Assembly: GCA_963965975.1 (NCBI GenBank)
Contig: OZ014411.1
Span: 17,264,446 to 17,328,445, forward strand
Length of the DNA: 64,000 bases
Direction: 5' to 3'
From: Xestospongia bergquistia
Lineage: Eukaryota; Porifera; Demospongiae; Haplosclerida; Petrosiidae
Below the pieces are notes generated by a model. The model saw nothing but the letters and a program-made list of their open reading frames with translations, searched no databases and was not told the origin of the DNA. This document shows positions 25,269 through 38,506 of this stretch, one piece after another (positions within the stretch are counted from its first letter, which is position 1; the number at the start of each line of letters is the position of its first letter). Position numbers and translations under genes: made by a program.

Positions 25269-26015
25269 ATTACATAGATGTTCTGAGAAAGAAAAAATAC
25301 ATATTTCACAATAACATCAAAATAACATTATTATGACATTTTATATCATAAAATAAACCAACTAGCTCCCTAACACATCTAACACATTACAAGTAGTACT
25401 AATTAAGAATGACAACTATAACTTCAAATGCACTATGCAAGTATATTCTTGTTTACAATGACCTTGTACATGTAAATCACTATAACAGCTTCATCATGTT
25501 TTTAATACATGTCCTGCTCATATATAATACAGAACTGTGAAATAAATATTGACTGCAGATTTGTATTATGTTGTAAGCACTATTGGAGAACTTGGTACCT
25601 TATAATTACAAATTGAAAAAGAACAGGTAATTATTGTCGAAAATCAAAGGTGAAAGTTAATATGAGTATGTTTTTTTGGTTAAATATTACTTGCTATAGT
25701 GTATATTACTAATTGGTTATCAAGTGACTAAGTAAGTGTAAATATGTAATAACTTTTTACTTGTATGGAATCATAAGATAAAAAGGTGTATATTATTATG
25801 TTGCTACAAAGTAACAACAGACAATTTTATATTATAGTCTGTAATGAATAAAGAATTAAGTGATAACGTCACTTGCATTGAGACATGTAAATATACCTCC
25901 CTATACTTATTATAATAATTGTAATTGAATATTGGAGAATGATTACAAACAGGAATGATTGTGCATTACTAACATAATACTAAGAGATCTATAGGATTTT
26001 ATCTTACATGTAAAT

Positions 26016-26255
26016 AGCTTCAGGTCCAATGGGTAGGTAAAAGGCGTCGGGTCAAAGGAGAATGGGGGCAAAGAGCTTCAGGGCTAATGGGTGGGCAAAG
26101 AGCTTCAGGGCCAAAGGGTGGATAAAGTGCTTTAGGTCCAATGGGTGTGTAAAGGGCTTCAGGTCTAATGGATGTGTAAATGGCTAGGTCCAATGGGTGG
26201 GTAAGGATGTTCTGTGGTTCCAAGGGGTGGGTAAAGTTATTAAGATCTAAGGGTT
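26016..26255 (+). repeat. G-rich ~30-bp minisatellite ending U3
   Basis: Imperfect copies of GCTTCAGGGCCAAAGGGTGG-type units. Because the period is near 30 bp, the minus strand stays open and encodes a 10-residue repeat (GPEALCPPI-like). That open frame at 26020-26223 is treated as a by-product of the repeat. Confidence 0.9.
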
Positions 26256-26403
26256 ACTTACTACTCATGACTTTATAGCACTATAAATGTGAAGTAAGTA
26301 ATACATGGAAAGTAGTGCTTGCTAATGTCTCTGTCTTTTTGTATTAGGTAGAACATTGTTAGGTGAGGTTTACTGGAAATAAATGAAACAATTTAATAAT
26401 CCT

Positions 26404-26614
26404 AAGTGTAGCTTAGGGTACAACTTGGTAGAGAATTCAAATAACATGGAAGAGAAAGATCCTTACTGGCCACCAAAAAGAGGACAACGTCAAAATTTCT
26501 GAAGACTGAAAACATTTTCATAACTAAAATCAAATAGCTATTCTTACCAAAGGAAATACATATCCAAATTCTGTCAATAATACATCCTGGGCAGTGAAAG
26601 GATTATAGGATTGA
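26404..26614 (+). other. unique stretch between U3 and the satellite
   Basis: It contains an ATG at 26446 opening MEEKDPYWPPKRGQRQNF and a stop. There is no donor I trust, so I do not call it a first exon of the downstream gene, although the position would suit one. Confidence 0.3.
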
Positions 26615-27945
26615 TGTTGCTCATGGAATGTTGATGTTTCTTTTCCACATCTATCATGCTTAATTACTTGTCATCTGAATGTGTCCTTTACAATATAATA
26701 GATAGAAATGTGATATAATGTAGTAAAAATCCTAATTGTATTGAATGTGATGTTAGCATTTTTTTACTTTATAGTTTTATTTTTCTACATCTATTGTGCT
26801 TAATTACTTTTCGTCTAAACGTGTCCTTTACAATATAATAGCAGGTAAGTGTGATATAATGAAGTATAAATCCTAAGTGTATTGAGTGTGAAATTGACAT
26901 TTTTACTCCATTGTTTTCTTTTTCCACATCTATTATGCTTAATTACTTGTCATATGAATACATTCATTACAATATAATAGCAGGTAAGTGTGTTATAATG
27001 TAGTAAAAATCCTAAGTATATTGAGTGTGACATTGACATTTTTATTCCATTGTTTTCTTTTTTCACATCTATTATGCTTAATTACTTGTCATCTGAATAT
27101 ATCCTTTGCAATATAATAGGAAATAAGTGTGATATAATGTAGTATAAATCCTAATTTTATTGAATGTGATGTTGACATTTTTACTCCATTGTTTTCTTTT
27201 TTCACATCTATTAACTTGTCATCTCAATATGTCCTTTGCAATATAATAGTATGTAAGTGTGATATAATGTAGTATTAATCCTAATTGTATTGAATGTGAT
27301 GTTAGCATTTTTTTACTTTATTGTTTTGTTTTTCCACATCTATTGTGCTTAATTACTTTTTGTCTAAACGTGTCCTTTAAAATATAATAGGAAGTAAGTG
27401 TGATATAATGTAGTAAAAATCCTAAGTGTATTGAGTGTGACATTGACATTTTTACACAATTGTTTTCTTTTTCATATCTATTATGCTGTAATTACTTTTC
27501 GTCTGAATGTGTCCTTTACAATATAATAGATGGTAAGTGTGATATAATGTAGTATTAGTCCTAAGTGTGTTAAATGTGATGTTGACATTTTTTTTATTCC
27601 ACTGTTTTCTTTTTTCACATCTATTGTGCTTAATTACTTTTCATGTGAATGTGTCTTTTACAATATATTAGGAGGTAAGTGTGATATAATGCAGTAAAAA
27701 TCCTAAGTGTATTGAATGTGTTGACATATTTTTTTATTCCATTGTTTTCTTTTTCCACATCTATTATGCTGTAATTACTTTTTGTTTGAATATGTCTTCT
27801 ACAATATAATAGAAAGTAAGTGTGATATAATGTAGTAAAAATTCTAAGTGTATTAAATGTGTTGTTAGCATTTTTTAAATATATTGTTTTCTTTTTCCAT
27901 GTCTATGATGCTATAGTTACTTTTTGTCTGAATGTGTAGCATTGA
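26615..27945 (+). repeat. ~138-bp satellite, main block
   Basis: About nine tandem units of 130-140 bp. Anchors are GTGTGATATAATGTAGTA (near 26711, 26849, 27127, 27257, 27398, 27538, 27678, 27818) followed by AATCCTAA(G/T)TGTATTGA, CATTTTTAC, CCATTGTTTTC, CCACATCTATTATGCT and CCTTTACAATATAATAG. Units differ by roughly 10-20 percent by eye. Confidence 0.92.
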
Positions 27946-28479
27946 TAGTTGTTGTACATGTACTTTGTAAAAATTGAATAGTTGGTTTAACCAATACATG
28001 GTTAGATGGGTTGCATATGCAAAAAGTAAACCCAATACTATTTTGATTACTAATGTGTTATGAAATTAGTGACTATGTAGCTACATAAGCTACTTACTTT
28101 ATTGTTTCCTTTTTGCACATCTATAGTGTTCATGTACATATGTTATATGATAAAAGCTGAAGTTAAGTGAACTACTTGTAACTTCTTTTCCCTAAAAAGT
28201 GGCAGCAGTTGTTATACTATAATAATAAAGTTTGGAATATTGTCTTTTAAGAATATGTCAAACATAATGAATATTGGAAGGAGAAAGGGATACAAAGCTC
28301 TTATGACAATGTTAATGAAAAGTGTATTTTTTTATAAGATGTGTATTAACCAATTTACCTACTTATTATCATTGGACATTATGAGATGGAGAGACATGAT
28401 ATTACCAAAAGGGATGATATATGAAAAAGATCACTAAGTCAACATACTATTCGATTAGATTACTTGCAATGTTTACATT
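27946..28479 (+). other. satellite interruption
   Basis: Only degenerate pieces of the satellite are visible here (TTTATTGTTTCCTTTTTGCACATCTA near 28099). The start, GTAGCATTGATAGTTGTTG, is echoed at 29136 after the second block. The open frame at 28240-28437 (MSFKNMSNIMNIGRRKGYKA...) has no recognisable feature and is not called. Confidence 0.6.
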
Positions 28480-29010
28480 TTGTTTAGTCCATTGTTTTCT
28501 TTTTCTGTATGTATTATGCTGTAATTACTTGTCATCTGAATATGTCCTTAACAATATAATAGGAAGTAAGTGTGATATAATGTAGTATAAATCCTAAGTG
28601 TAGTGAATGTGACATTGACATTTTTACTCCATCGTTTTTTTTTTCCATATCTATTATGCTGTAATTACTTGTCATCTGAATGTGTCCTATACAATGTAAC
28701 AGTCTGTAAGTGTGATATAATGTAGTATAAATCCTAATTGTATTGAATCTGTAGTTGGCATTTTTTTACTTTATTGTTTCCTATTTGCACATCTATTGTG
28801 CTTAATTAATTTTTGTCTGAATATGTCCTTTACAATATAACAGTCTGTAAGTGTGATATAATGTAGTATAAATCCTAAATATATTGAAGATGATGTTGAC
28901 ATTTTTTTACTCCATTGTTGTCTTTTTCCACCTCTTGTGTGCTGTAGTTATTTGCTATCTTAATGTTTCTGAATGTATTTACTTCTCAACTGAATGTATC
29001 TTTTGCCATA
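28480..29010 (+). repeat. ~138-bp satellite, second block
   Basis: Three to four more units with the same anchors, GTGTGATATAATGTAGTA at 28568, 28706 and 28853. Confidence 0.9.
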
Positions 29011-29422
29011 TAATAGTTGCTATCATGATATATTGCAGTATAGATGATGTATGATTATTTAACCTTGTACAAATGATTTAAATTTAGTATGTGTACATGG
29101 AGTGCCTTTTGCTATATTTTTTATTGTTAGAAAGTGTAGCATTGACAATTGTTGCACATGTATGTATGCCCTAATTAATAGAAGTTTATCCTTTTTGCTT
29201 CCAAAAAAAATATTTATTTATTTTTGTCACAAATTTATATTTATAATATTTAGTCAATTTTTGAGAGTGATTTGAGTTGTTTTATTTAACTACATGTAAT
29301 GTTATCTAGGATTATAATGTTAATGCTGCACTTATGTATAACTGTGTTGGTATAAATAATATACAAATGTTATGATATACTCTCTTGATTCATGTTAACG
29401 TAGTTATTATAATATATTTAAG

Positions 29423-29520
29423 GGGGATCTACTCCAGTCATGTTAGCAGCAAATAATGAACACAAAGATGTTGTTTTGATTTTAACCCATAAAGGAGCCA
29501 ATCTAGACGTTGTCAACAAT
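29423..29520 (+). CDS. exon: ankyrin repeat
   Basis: After the acceptor TTTAAG the frame reads GSTPVMLAANNEHKDVVLIL, then THKGANLDVVNN, and ends at GTAAGTG. GSTPVMLAA is the ankyrin TPLHxAA turn and helix, and HKGANLDVV the hairpin end. The exon is 98 nt, so the upstream exon should end in phase 1. That exon was not found. Confidence 0.85.
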
Positions 29521-32500
29521 GTAAGTGTTCATGTATATATTTTATATGAGAATGGCTCCATAAGTGAAGACAAATTGTAACTCCTTTTCTCTAAAAGCAA
29601 GCATTATTATAATAAATGTTGAGCTATTGTCTTTAAGAATATGCCAAATATGATGTACAGACTGTTAAAGAACTACTGTTTGTCAGATGAAATAATTACC
29701 CGACAGATGTAATGTTGTTTATTGGCTTTTGAATAATATATTGAGAGAGTCATTGGAAATACAGACATGATGATATTTGATAGGTTGAAATGACATAAAG
29801 TCCTCTGTGTTATATTTTTGTAGAATATTCCTATACCTAAATAAATTTTTGAGTCTTGGTGTGTGTAATATTAGTTGTGTTTGACAGTTTGTATCAGTAT
29901 TGATGCATGATTGCATGTGTTTCTTCCTACCCTCACCCCCATGAAGTTTTTTATATCTCTGTCTTGTAATTTATATTTGCTGTTCTACTTCTAATTTTAG
30001 TAATAGTTATTTATTTTATATATATTTTATTGTTAATTATTATCTCTGCTTATATTTATTTTGGAATTAATCCCTTTTGCTACTGTTTTTATTTATCATA
30101 CCCTTACCTTTCCTTGATTATTCCTATTTAGATTTTTTACTTGTTCCATCATTTGTCCTGAATAAAACACATGAATAGTTGTTGAAACAGTGGCTCTCTT
30201 TAGTTAGGCAGACAGAAGCAGTGCACCTTTGTAGGGATGGCACAATGTTCTTTCTTCCTTAATCTTTTTAGATCATAATAACTATAAGTTTGGATGCTTT
30301 TCAATGATTATGTTTACATGGCAAGTTATGTTTTCACATGACGTATCCACTTTTAGAAGTCTTACTTTGATCATGTTTAATAGGGATGTTCATATTGTCA
30401 TTCATACTTTAGGTTTGCTTGACCACCATCCCTACATCATATGATTTTTTCCAAAAATTTCATTTACTTTGTTCTGTTACTTTTATTTGAATTACAAATT
30501 AGCTAAAGAGTGGTCAATAAGTTAAAATACCTATTAAATAATGTATGCATCAAAAAGTAGAATTTATGTATGGATTTATAATCATACCAGCAACAAACAA
30601 ACAAGAAATATCTAATTGAACTGGCAATGTGTCATAAATATACCTGCTTTTTGATTTCCAAAAGATAAGACTAGTCTGATCTCTTTAAAAACAGGAATAT
30701 AGATTACTGGCAAACTTCAAGTTAACACCACTTAGAAAAGTCCTCATTGTAGAATAGAATTGATCTGTTTCTGCATAAATATAATAAATCATAAAGATGG
30801 CATCTCCCATATGGGCTACTTTCAAGTTCTATGTAAATTACTACTTTCATTTCTACATAACAGCCACAATTAAGAGTACATGAACACAAATTTATGTTAT
30901 TTTTTGCTGTGTTGAAGTCTTTTTACTCAAATTCTCATGGGTAGTTTTCTTCAATATTCTGTTATTGTGAAATAAAATAAAGATCTCACCAATAATAATA
31001 TCATGGCAACTAAGTAGGGATATCTATACTGCCATTCCTACTTTGGGATGGTTTGATATGTTTTTGTTGTCATCCCTGCATTTAATGAATTTCTTGGAAG
31101 TCTTTATTTACTTGTTCTGATAAGTATTGGCTAGTGGATACTTCATGTAAATAAATCACATACAAGCAAATAAAAACCATTTTCTAAAAATTAAGTAAAT
31201 GTAGAATTAACTAATATTATTTCAATACAAATAATAGGATGGCAGTTACATTGTTCCTGCATAATATAGCATGGTTTGTATAAACTATTTTGGATGTTCA
31301 CCAACTATATCTAAATTACTTAAATAATGTCAGTGATGTATTGTTCATTCTATTCCTGCTCCATTATGAAGGAATGATGCAATTGCCATCCCTTGTTTTT
31401 ATCCTATGTAATGAATGGAGTAATCTAAGCTAAACCTATATTTACTTCATGTTTAAAAAAGCATTTTTATTTACTTGTTTGCTTAATTTATTTAAATGAA
31501 AGTGTTGATAACGAAGAGAAATATCTATCATGTTGCAAAGCAGTAAGGTTCCATGTTTAACTAGATCATGAAAAAGTTTTCTTTCATATTGTAATGAAGA
31601 AATAATAATAATTATAACTAGAATGAACAAGAAATTAGGTGGGTATATGGAATGGTCTATTAACATCGACAATAAAAATAAGGAAGTTGTAATGATACTT
31701 GCTTCATAACATCATAACTATGCTTACAGTCATTAGCCTATCAGTCACACAATGAATATCCTGGATCTTTTTTTAACCTGAACATCAAGAAATAATCTAT
31801 ACTTACTGCCAGAAGCAGGAGAGTAAGGAGACTAATATTCTCTGTTCACATCCTTTTCTTTTTAGTTAATATTAATTATTCATACAAAAAGGCTTCTCAA
31901 GGATAAGTCTTGATAGAAAACTACTGAAATTATTAGATTTCATTTCAAAGCACTCAAAGTGTAAGATACAAAAGTGGATATTTTGTTTCAAATCATGTAA
32001 GGTGTGGTTGCAAAACTTTGTTATGAATATACTTAAAGTAATAATTATTATAACAGGGTGTGACTTCAATGATTGACCACGAATATTATTATAGGATAAA
32101 GGGGGTGCCTGTGAACCCCAGGCACCCACCTAGATCCGCCAGTGCAATAGTAGGTACTTTGTTTCAAATCATGCTACATCTATGAAAATGATGACAGGAA
32201 ATGTTTTACTTTTTGACTTGTTATGAACTAAAGAAAAATAAATTGCAGAAGAGTAGAAGAAATGTGAACAGGTCAGTATTTTACTAACTTCTACAGTGAT
32301 GCTTTCAGACATTGCTTTAGCCGACAAATCAGTCATAATATGGATATAATCCTAGGGAGGAAGACTGACAAGTATTGAGACATACTGATGTGTTTTGGGG
32401 AACATTTTCTGACAATACATTTCAATGGACAAACTAGGCTATTCCTACATAGGTACTGCTATCTCTTGTCTGATTATACATTGATGAAAGAAATTCAAAA

Positions 32501-33895
32501 TGTGCTTTTTTTCTTAGAACAGAACTAATACTCTTCTTAATTAAGTTAGCAGGAAGGTTTAAGTAGTCTATAATAAAAAGGACAAAGAAATTAATGTGGT
32601 TTGTTTATCATACTATTGTTGGTAAAAGTGTATACTCAGTCTTTCTATAATCATGATTGTACACACATTAGGCATGTGATAACACTGCCTATTAAGGGAT
32701 GATGTAATGTTCTTTCTTCTTTTCTCTTTTTAAATTACAATAAATGTAAAACTAGAAGACTGTTAAAGATTTTTTCATTGCAAGTGATGTTTTAATTTAA
32801 AAGAGGTGTCTGATTTTGGATGTCTTATTTTAAGTATTTCAACAATAATGATTTTCACAGAACTTGAAAGTAGACTTCCTAAAAGGCACTATTTTGTGCA
32901 CAGTGAATTAATTTCTTGTTATTGATGAGAAGGAAAATAGTCAGTGGTCAGTGTCTCTCTATTCTACAATGAGCCCTGACCTTGATCAAGTGTTTTCTGG
33001 TGCATTTTAAAGAGAGAATAATCTCAAAATCTTCTAGTAATGAAAGACAGGACATATATTTGACTGATGGACTTTAAAAATTTGACTACCTGTTAGTTTG
33101 CTATCTCATTTAATTACTTTTGCATATACACACGCACATTTAGAAGATAATAATATAATCATAAAAAAGTTGTAAACAAGACATTAAAATTTGTAAAAAT
33201 TCATGAAATATAGCGATGGTGATAAAAAGATCTTACCACTGTATGAATAGCATTTTAAAAATCCCTTCACAGTATCCACTACATAATGATATATATATAA
33301 ACTTTTAATAATACTTTACTTTGGTTACTATGTGAGGATTTTTATACTGTCTTGGTCTTGTTTCAGATTTTTATACAATCATCTTTACATCATATATTTT
33401 TCAAAATTTTTGTGTACTTGTCCTATTATAATCATCAATAAATAGAAATATCTGTGATGAAGTGTCATTGTCCAACACACAACGAAGTGGTTTTTTACAA
33501 CTGCTATCTAAATTTTCAATAAGATGTAAATGAGATAATTAATGATAGATAATAATGACCTTGTTTTGATATATCTTTACAATCATTTCAAGTTATATTA
33601 AATTTATAATGAGTTGTATTTACTATTACATCATTTCATGTTATATGAATTTCATGTGTTAGTAAAAACTTAAGTGGGCTGTAAATGTAAACAATGTATT
33701 ATTGTAGTATAGATATTATTTTTAACTTTGTTTCTAAAAAAATAACAAACCACCTGTATACTTCAGTCATATACTAGAATATCATTATCCCTTTGCCTTT
33801 GGCATTTTTTACATACTATTTGTTGATGACTAAAATTACTAATTAACTTTATAATTTACCTTTATTATTACAAGTATTTTGATTTTGTTATGTAG
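29521..33895 (+). other. intron 1, with diverged internal repeats
   Basis: No exon seen. Related segments recur at about 30230-30480, 31015-31115, 32690-32850 and 33325-33430, sharing ATGTTCTTTCTTC, CATCC(C/T)T-ACAT and TTTCCAAAAATTT-like blocks, so an old repeat has multiplied inside the intron. A transposon-end-like piece lies at 32098-32145 (own entry). Confidence 0.55.
32098..32145 (-). mobile_element. possible hAT-type transposon end
   Basis: On the minus strand the sequence starts CACTGGCGGATCTAGGTGGG and continues with a G/C-rich run unlike the surrounding intron. CAGTGGCGGATC-type termini are common in hAT-like nonautonomous elements. No matching second end or 8-bp target duplication was found, although TTTGTTTCAAATCATG occurs on both sides (31986 and 32159). 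Confidence 0.3.
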
Positions 33896-33994
33896 GTTGG
33901 CAAAACTGTTCTCTATGTATCATGTTATAATGGTCATGATAAAGTTGTTCAAGTCCTTTTAGATGCTAGTGTTAAAGCGAATGTTCCAGACAAG
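33896..33994 (+). CDS. exon: ankyrin repeat
   Basis: A 99-nt, phase-0 exon between TTATGTAG and GTCAGT. It reads VGKTVLYVSCYNGHDKVVQV then LLDASVKANVPDK. The GKTxLYVSxxNGHxxVVxxLL pattern is a clear ankyrin repeat. Confidence 0.93.
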
Positions 33995-36029
33995 GTCAGT
34001 AGCATACTAGTATATAAATGTAATCATAGCTGTTTATAGTACTTACAATATATACATAACACATCAAACATGTGTTATTGACACTATATTTTGATGAATG
34101 TAATCATGTAAAATCACATATTCATTTTATGTCTTTAATAAACAAGACAGTTTTGGTTCTACAACTCAAGTGATTATTATTTTTAGGTATTATAAGACAC
34201 CTTTCGTCTGTTGACTTTAAGAACTTTGCTATTCTCAGATTCTTGTGTATATAAAATGGGAAAAGGTATCAATTTATATTCTGAATAGACTGTTTTATGT
34301 CATTTACGAAATGTGGAATTAGTATAAATATACAATTATGGGGACATTGTGAATGAATATTATTATGGTGGTTTTTAAGGTAGTCTCTTTAAAACTGTTT
34401 TTCTTTATCCCTACTTGAACATTTTCAGAAAATATTTTTACATTGATCAAAAATTGATAAATGACTACTGCAAGACTACTTAAACTCCTAACATAATCTA
34501 CATTAGTTCTTTTATTATTGCTTAAGATAGTTACATTTTTGGGCATCTGCTTAAGTCTTGACATGATCTGGAAATGATGCAATGTAAAAAACAACTTAAA
34601 TAATTTTTTGACATTAGAGTTAACTAAGACAAATAATAAACATGTGGTATATCACTAAGTATGCTCAAACAACCTTAATTAACACCCACACTCAGTTATA
34701 ATTACCTTGTATACCTTCAATCAATTAACTAAACATACATGTATAGATTTACTGTTTTGAGATCCTTATTTTAGAATTTGTTGTCTTACTGAGACTTTTG
34801 CAGTGGGCAAAGATATTGTTGTGGCTAATTGATGGTTCACATTAATTTTTGTTTGATCCTGAGGTCTTTCAATATGATATTTAATGGTCCCTTATACATT
34901 TTTTGTCAAATCACAAGATACTCATTTTTTGGACCATCTTGCCTAACAATCTGTCACATCTTAAGTTTTTTAACAGTATCTGCTACATATCATCTTTAAA
35001 ACTGTAAATAGGAGATTGTATTCTCATAGTCATTACAAGAGGGTCAATTGAGTAGCATCTTCCCATAATTACTGGCATATATTGCCCATAAATGAATAAT
35101 CTCTGTTGATATTAATTAATAGTGGTGCCTTACCAGAGCAAAAACTACAAAGAGCAGCAACTTGTCCATTAAATGTATTGAAGGCATTATGATGTATACA
35201 ATAAGCATTGACTCAATATTCTTAGATTGAGGTATATGACATGACATAAAATGATATCTTGTAGCCAGTATGTTACTCATCAAATTATTGAGAATTGACA
35301 GTGGATTAATGAGTGTTTTATGATTTTTATGATGACTGTACTGCTGAGTAGTCCTGTACTTTTCTTTCTTTGTATTCTTGTCAATTAATCTGATGCAGTT
35401 AAAACTGAGAAACACAACTCATGATGTTATTAACTGTATAACCATATAATCTATAAACCATATAATCTATGGTGAAACCTTGTGTGAAGTATCTTTGTAG
35501 CCAGAGCTTCATATAGTTATTCTTACTTCTGAAAATGACTGTATGTCCTAGAGGTACTCTTTTGACTGTTATGATATTTTCTGGAATAGTAGCAGCTAAC
35601 TTTAGGTCAGGCATCACAAAAAGAGGATAGATATATCTTAAACTATGGCTTCAACTGCGAAGGAGCCATGTTCCATCATCTTTTAACAATAGTGAAAGGG
35701 TGTGTTCATGTATAAGTTAGATATTTATTGTGAAATATCTGAAATTTCGCTATTCATGAAAATATTTCCCCTTAAATATGCCCATCATACAGTATTTCCT
35801 AGATGTTATCAAAAGATTGTTTTGAGAAGTTATTCTTGACCAGTGTCATATGATATGTCTATGAGCAGGTGGTTCACATTTGCATAGGAGAGAATATTTT
35901 GCATTAATGTTGTAGCTTATAAAACACCTGAAAGTGAGATATTCACGCACTATTTAGGGTTTTATGTTTATAATATCTTTATTTTACTCTGACTCATATG
36001 ACATCTTATCATATTATTATATCATGTAG
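33995..36029 (+). other. intron 2
   Basis: I see no exon, mobile element or strong repeat here. The minus-strand open frames near 34319 and 35116-35617 are low-complexity and unsupported. Confidence 0.5.
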
Positions 36030-36131
36030 TATGGTCGTACTGCACTTCATGCAGCATATTGGACTAAAAATGATGTCATTATAAAGATGCTAGTTAATGC
36101 TAATGTAAACAATTTAGATCCAGAAAAAACT
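36030..36131 (+). CDS. exon: ankyrin repeat
   Basis: A 102-nt, phase-0 exon between ATCATGTAG and GTAAGTC. It reads YGRTALHAAYWTKNDVIIKM then LVNANVNNLDPEKT. GRTALHAAY is the ankyrin signature. Confidence 0.93.
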
Positions 36132-36270
36132 GTAAGTCATAATGTTATTAGTTTGTACACATGTGTATATATGTATATATGTGAAGAATCTCTTTTTAAC
36201 CTGCTTTCTATTTGTAATGCTTATTATGATGTACATTTTATGTAATTAATGCATTTGCAATATACAAATA

Positions 36271-36276
36271 TGTTTA

Positions 36277-36324
<48 letters not shown>
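36271..36324. repeat. (TA)n microsatellite
   Basis: An almost uninterrupted TA run in intron 3. It gives rise to an artefactual Tyr/Ile open frame on the minus strand. Confidence 0.95.
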
Positions 36325-36327
<3 letters not shown>

Positions 36328-36553
36328 TGTAAATCATATAAGTATAGTAATTATTAGTTGATGTTGTTTGGGTAATTGAATAACAATTTGGTAAAAGAAT
36401 ATTTATTAGTGTAGTAAAGTATTTGCACATTTCATACATACACTAAGTATATGTGTTCTATAAAAAAATGTATGTATATCTTATAATTCAGAAGAATATT
36501 CTGTTTTAATGTGTTTTAATGTTAAAAGAAAGAAATTTTATTTTTCTATTTAG

Positions 36554-36646
36554 GACACTTTACTTTTGGAATCTTCAAGAGAAGGACAATTGGAAGGTAT
36601 TAAAGATGCTCTGTCCAGAGGAGCTAATGTTAACATTGGAAATGAT
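36554..36646 (+). CDS. exon: ankyrin repeat, degenerate
   Basis: A 93-nt, phase-0 exon between TCTATTTAG and GTATGTT. It reads DTLLLESSREGQLEGIKDAL then SRGANVNIGND. The second half (GANVN) is typical. The first half (DTLLLESSREGQ in place of GxTPLHxAAxxG) is divergent. Confidence 0.88.
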
Positions 36647-36889
36647 GTATGTTCACTTGTAATTGATAGTGTTAAGTATATATACACAACCATGAGGGTT
36701 ATATTGTAGATACAGGTGCTGTGATGTAAAGCAAATCCAAAGGCAAACAGACACAAGTTTTGTTAATGTCACAGCTCAACCACATGTGTAGTACAGTATG
36801 ACATGTGTTGAATTATAATGTTTTTGTTGCCTAGGTTGATTAGCATAGTAGTTCAAAGTAATCTTATAGCCTTGTATCATATAAAGTGC

Positions 36890-37362
36890 CATGCTATGGA
36901 AGCCGAAGATGGACATCCAATTCTACTTCGTAATTTCCAATTCCAGCTTCGTAATTTCGTATTCTACTTTGAAGTTTTCCAAAAATATTCCAATTCCAAT
37001 TCTATTTCCTATCCTTTGATGGAATATTTAACAACTAAAATCCTATACCCTCACCATAACTGGAAACATGTCGTTTCGCTCTATTCTAAGAGACAGCTCA
37101 CAGTGCTTGTGCTTAACTTATTTGACCTCAATAAAGTGAAGTGTGCACTGCGAGCTTTTTTTAGAATGGAGCAAAGCAACCTGTTTTCACTTAGGGTGTG
37201 GTATAGGATTTTAGTTGTTAAATATTCCATCAAAGGATAGAAAATAGAATTAGAATTGGGAAAACTGCAAAGTAGAATTAGAATATTTTTGGAAAACTTC
37301 AAAGAAAAATATAAAATTACAAAGTAGAAATGGGTGGCCACCTTCAGCTTCTGTACCATGCT
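36890..37362. mobile_element. long-palindrome MITE with CATGCT direct repeats
   Basis: Two arms of ~160 bp (36896-37056 and 37195-37356) are near-perfect reverse complements around a ~140-bp centre. Shared blocks include GAAGCCGAAGATGG/GAAGCTGAAGGTGG at the ends and CCTTTGATGGAATATTTAAC inside. CATGCT flanks both sides (36890-36895, 37357-37362) and fits a 6-bp target duplication. It carries no coding capacity; the open frames at 36818-37240 and on the minus strand are palindrome by-products. It sits in intron 4. The superfamily cannot be assigned. Confidence 0.75.
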
Positions 37363-37739
37363 GTATCCGATACAGACAATTTTATAAGTTAAAGCAGTTT
37401 GCTGACAATTTGAACTCCTTTATATCATGTCAGAACATCTTATTAAAAAGCAAGCTTTGCTATTAAATATGATAGTTGTAGTTTGACTTAGCTGGGATCA
37501 ATATGTAAGCACATGACAGCCCAAGGAAAAGGTCTATGGCTCCATTAGACAACAATCACTTAACTGTAACAATATTGTCTGACAGTTCACTGAATTAAAG
37601 TTTATTTCCTTATTGAATTTTCATGAGTGGTGTATACCCCATATTGGTTCATGAACACTTGATAGCACATTCATGGATATTTGACAGACAGTGGTTATGA
37701 CTTCATGTAATAGCCATTAAATTTGACCACATCCATGTT

Positions 37740-38450
37740 TTTCTTAATGAATTGTTAGCATATAATAACTGAACAACATTGTACTCTGCTTATAAAGTAA
37801 GAGAGAAAGTGAAAACAGGATCACATATCAATGGTTATATAAAGTCACTTATTCCAAGTGAATACATATATATTATATATAAAGTGATGTTATCCTTTAC
37901 CTTTTATGGTCTGTGATATCGTTTAAGTGATCTTGGCCACTACATCTTATAATTCAATGTTCAAATTGTTGATTTTTACCTTAGTTTCCTAATGCTTTAT
38001 AAATTGAGTTACTTCATTTACAATGATTAACAATTTGTTGGTTTTATAGTCTATTGAGCTAGACCCTCCTGTTTGCTTATGTATAAGAAGGGTTAAGTAA
38101 AGACCACTTTAGAACTTCAACTATTTAAAGAAACCATACATATACCACAACATTAACATTTAATGCATGTTATCTACCTCAATAGATTAAGAGACTTTCC
38201 AGTCCATAATATATCAATTTATATATTTTAGTTTCACGTTACAATCATCAGACTACTTATATCACTTTGTACTTGCAAGACATTACTGAGCCAAAAGATG
38301 ATATCCATAATACTGTTGCTTTCTACTACCTATGCATGCAATCTAGGTAGTGGAATCTGATTGGTCAACTGAATGTACTCAATTGTGACCTTCCTTCCCT
38401 TTTGCATATCAGCATCAAGGAGGCTGTAGCTTGATAGTCTAATCTTACCA
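37740..38450 (+). repeat. intronic direct repeat R1
   Basis: This is the first of three diverged copies. Anchors are AACTGAACAACATTG, the TGGTCT/TTTAAGTGATCTTGGCCACT stretch, AATGATTAACAATTTGTTGG, GAGCTAGACCCTCCTGTTTG and, near the end, ATCTAGGTAGTGGAATCTGA. It lies in intron 4, just before the 38507 exon. The other copies, R2 and R3, lie after that exon. Confidence 0.85.
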
Positions 38451-38506
38451 CTTTTATGTCATTTATACTAAATTTATTTGTTATTTGTCCTTTTACATGT
38501 ACATAG

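Larger units (their letters stand above)
18140..26403 (+). repeat. U3: second copy of the recent ~8.3-kb duplication
   Basis: Direct repeat of U2, with edges as described there. It carries the same set of exon-like elements. Its own changes include a single-T deletion in peptide exon 2, a nonsense codon in the helical-protein exon at 22889, and restored or ancestral codons in the two minus-strand exon-like stretches. The remainder looks non-coding. Confidence 0.92.

Noticed and set aside
26020..26223. Pro/Leu repeat protein on the minus strand
   Set aside because: It arises from a G-rich minisatellite with a period near 30 bp; the U2 array does not keep the frame.
28240..28437. 65-codon open frame between satellite blocks
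   Set aside because: No domain and no splice context consistent with the downstream ankyrin exon; related degenerate sequence at 29640 has no such frame.
36818..37240. 140-codon plus-strand and 92-codon minus-strand open frames
   Set aside because: Both lie across a palindromic MITE and mirror each other (for example LMEYLTTKILY in both).
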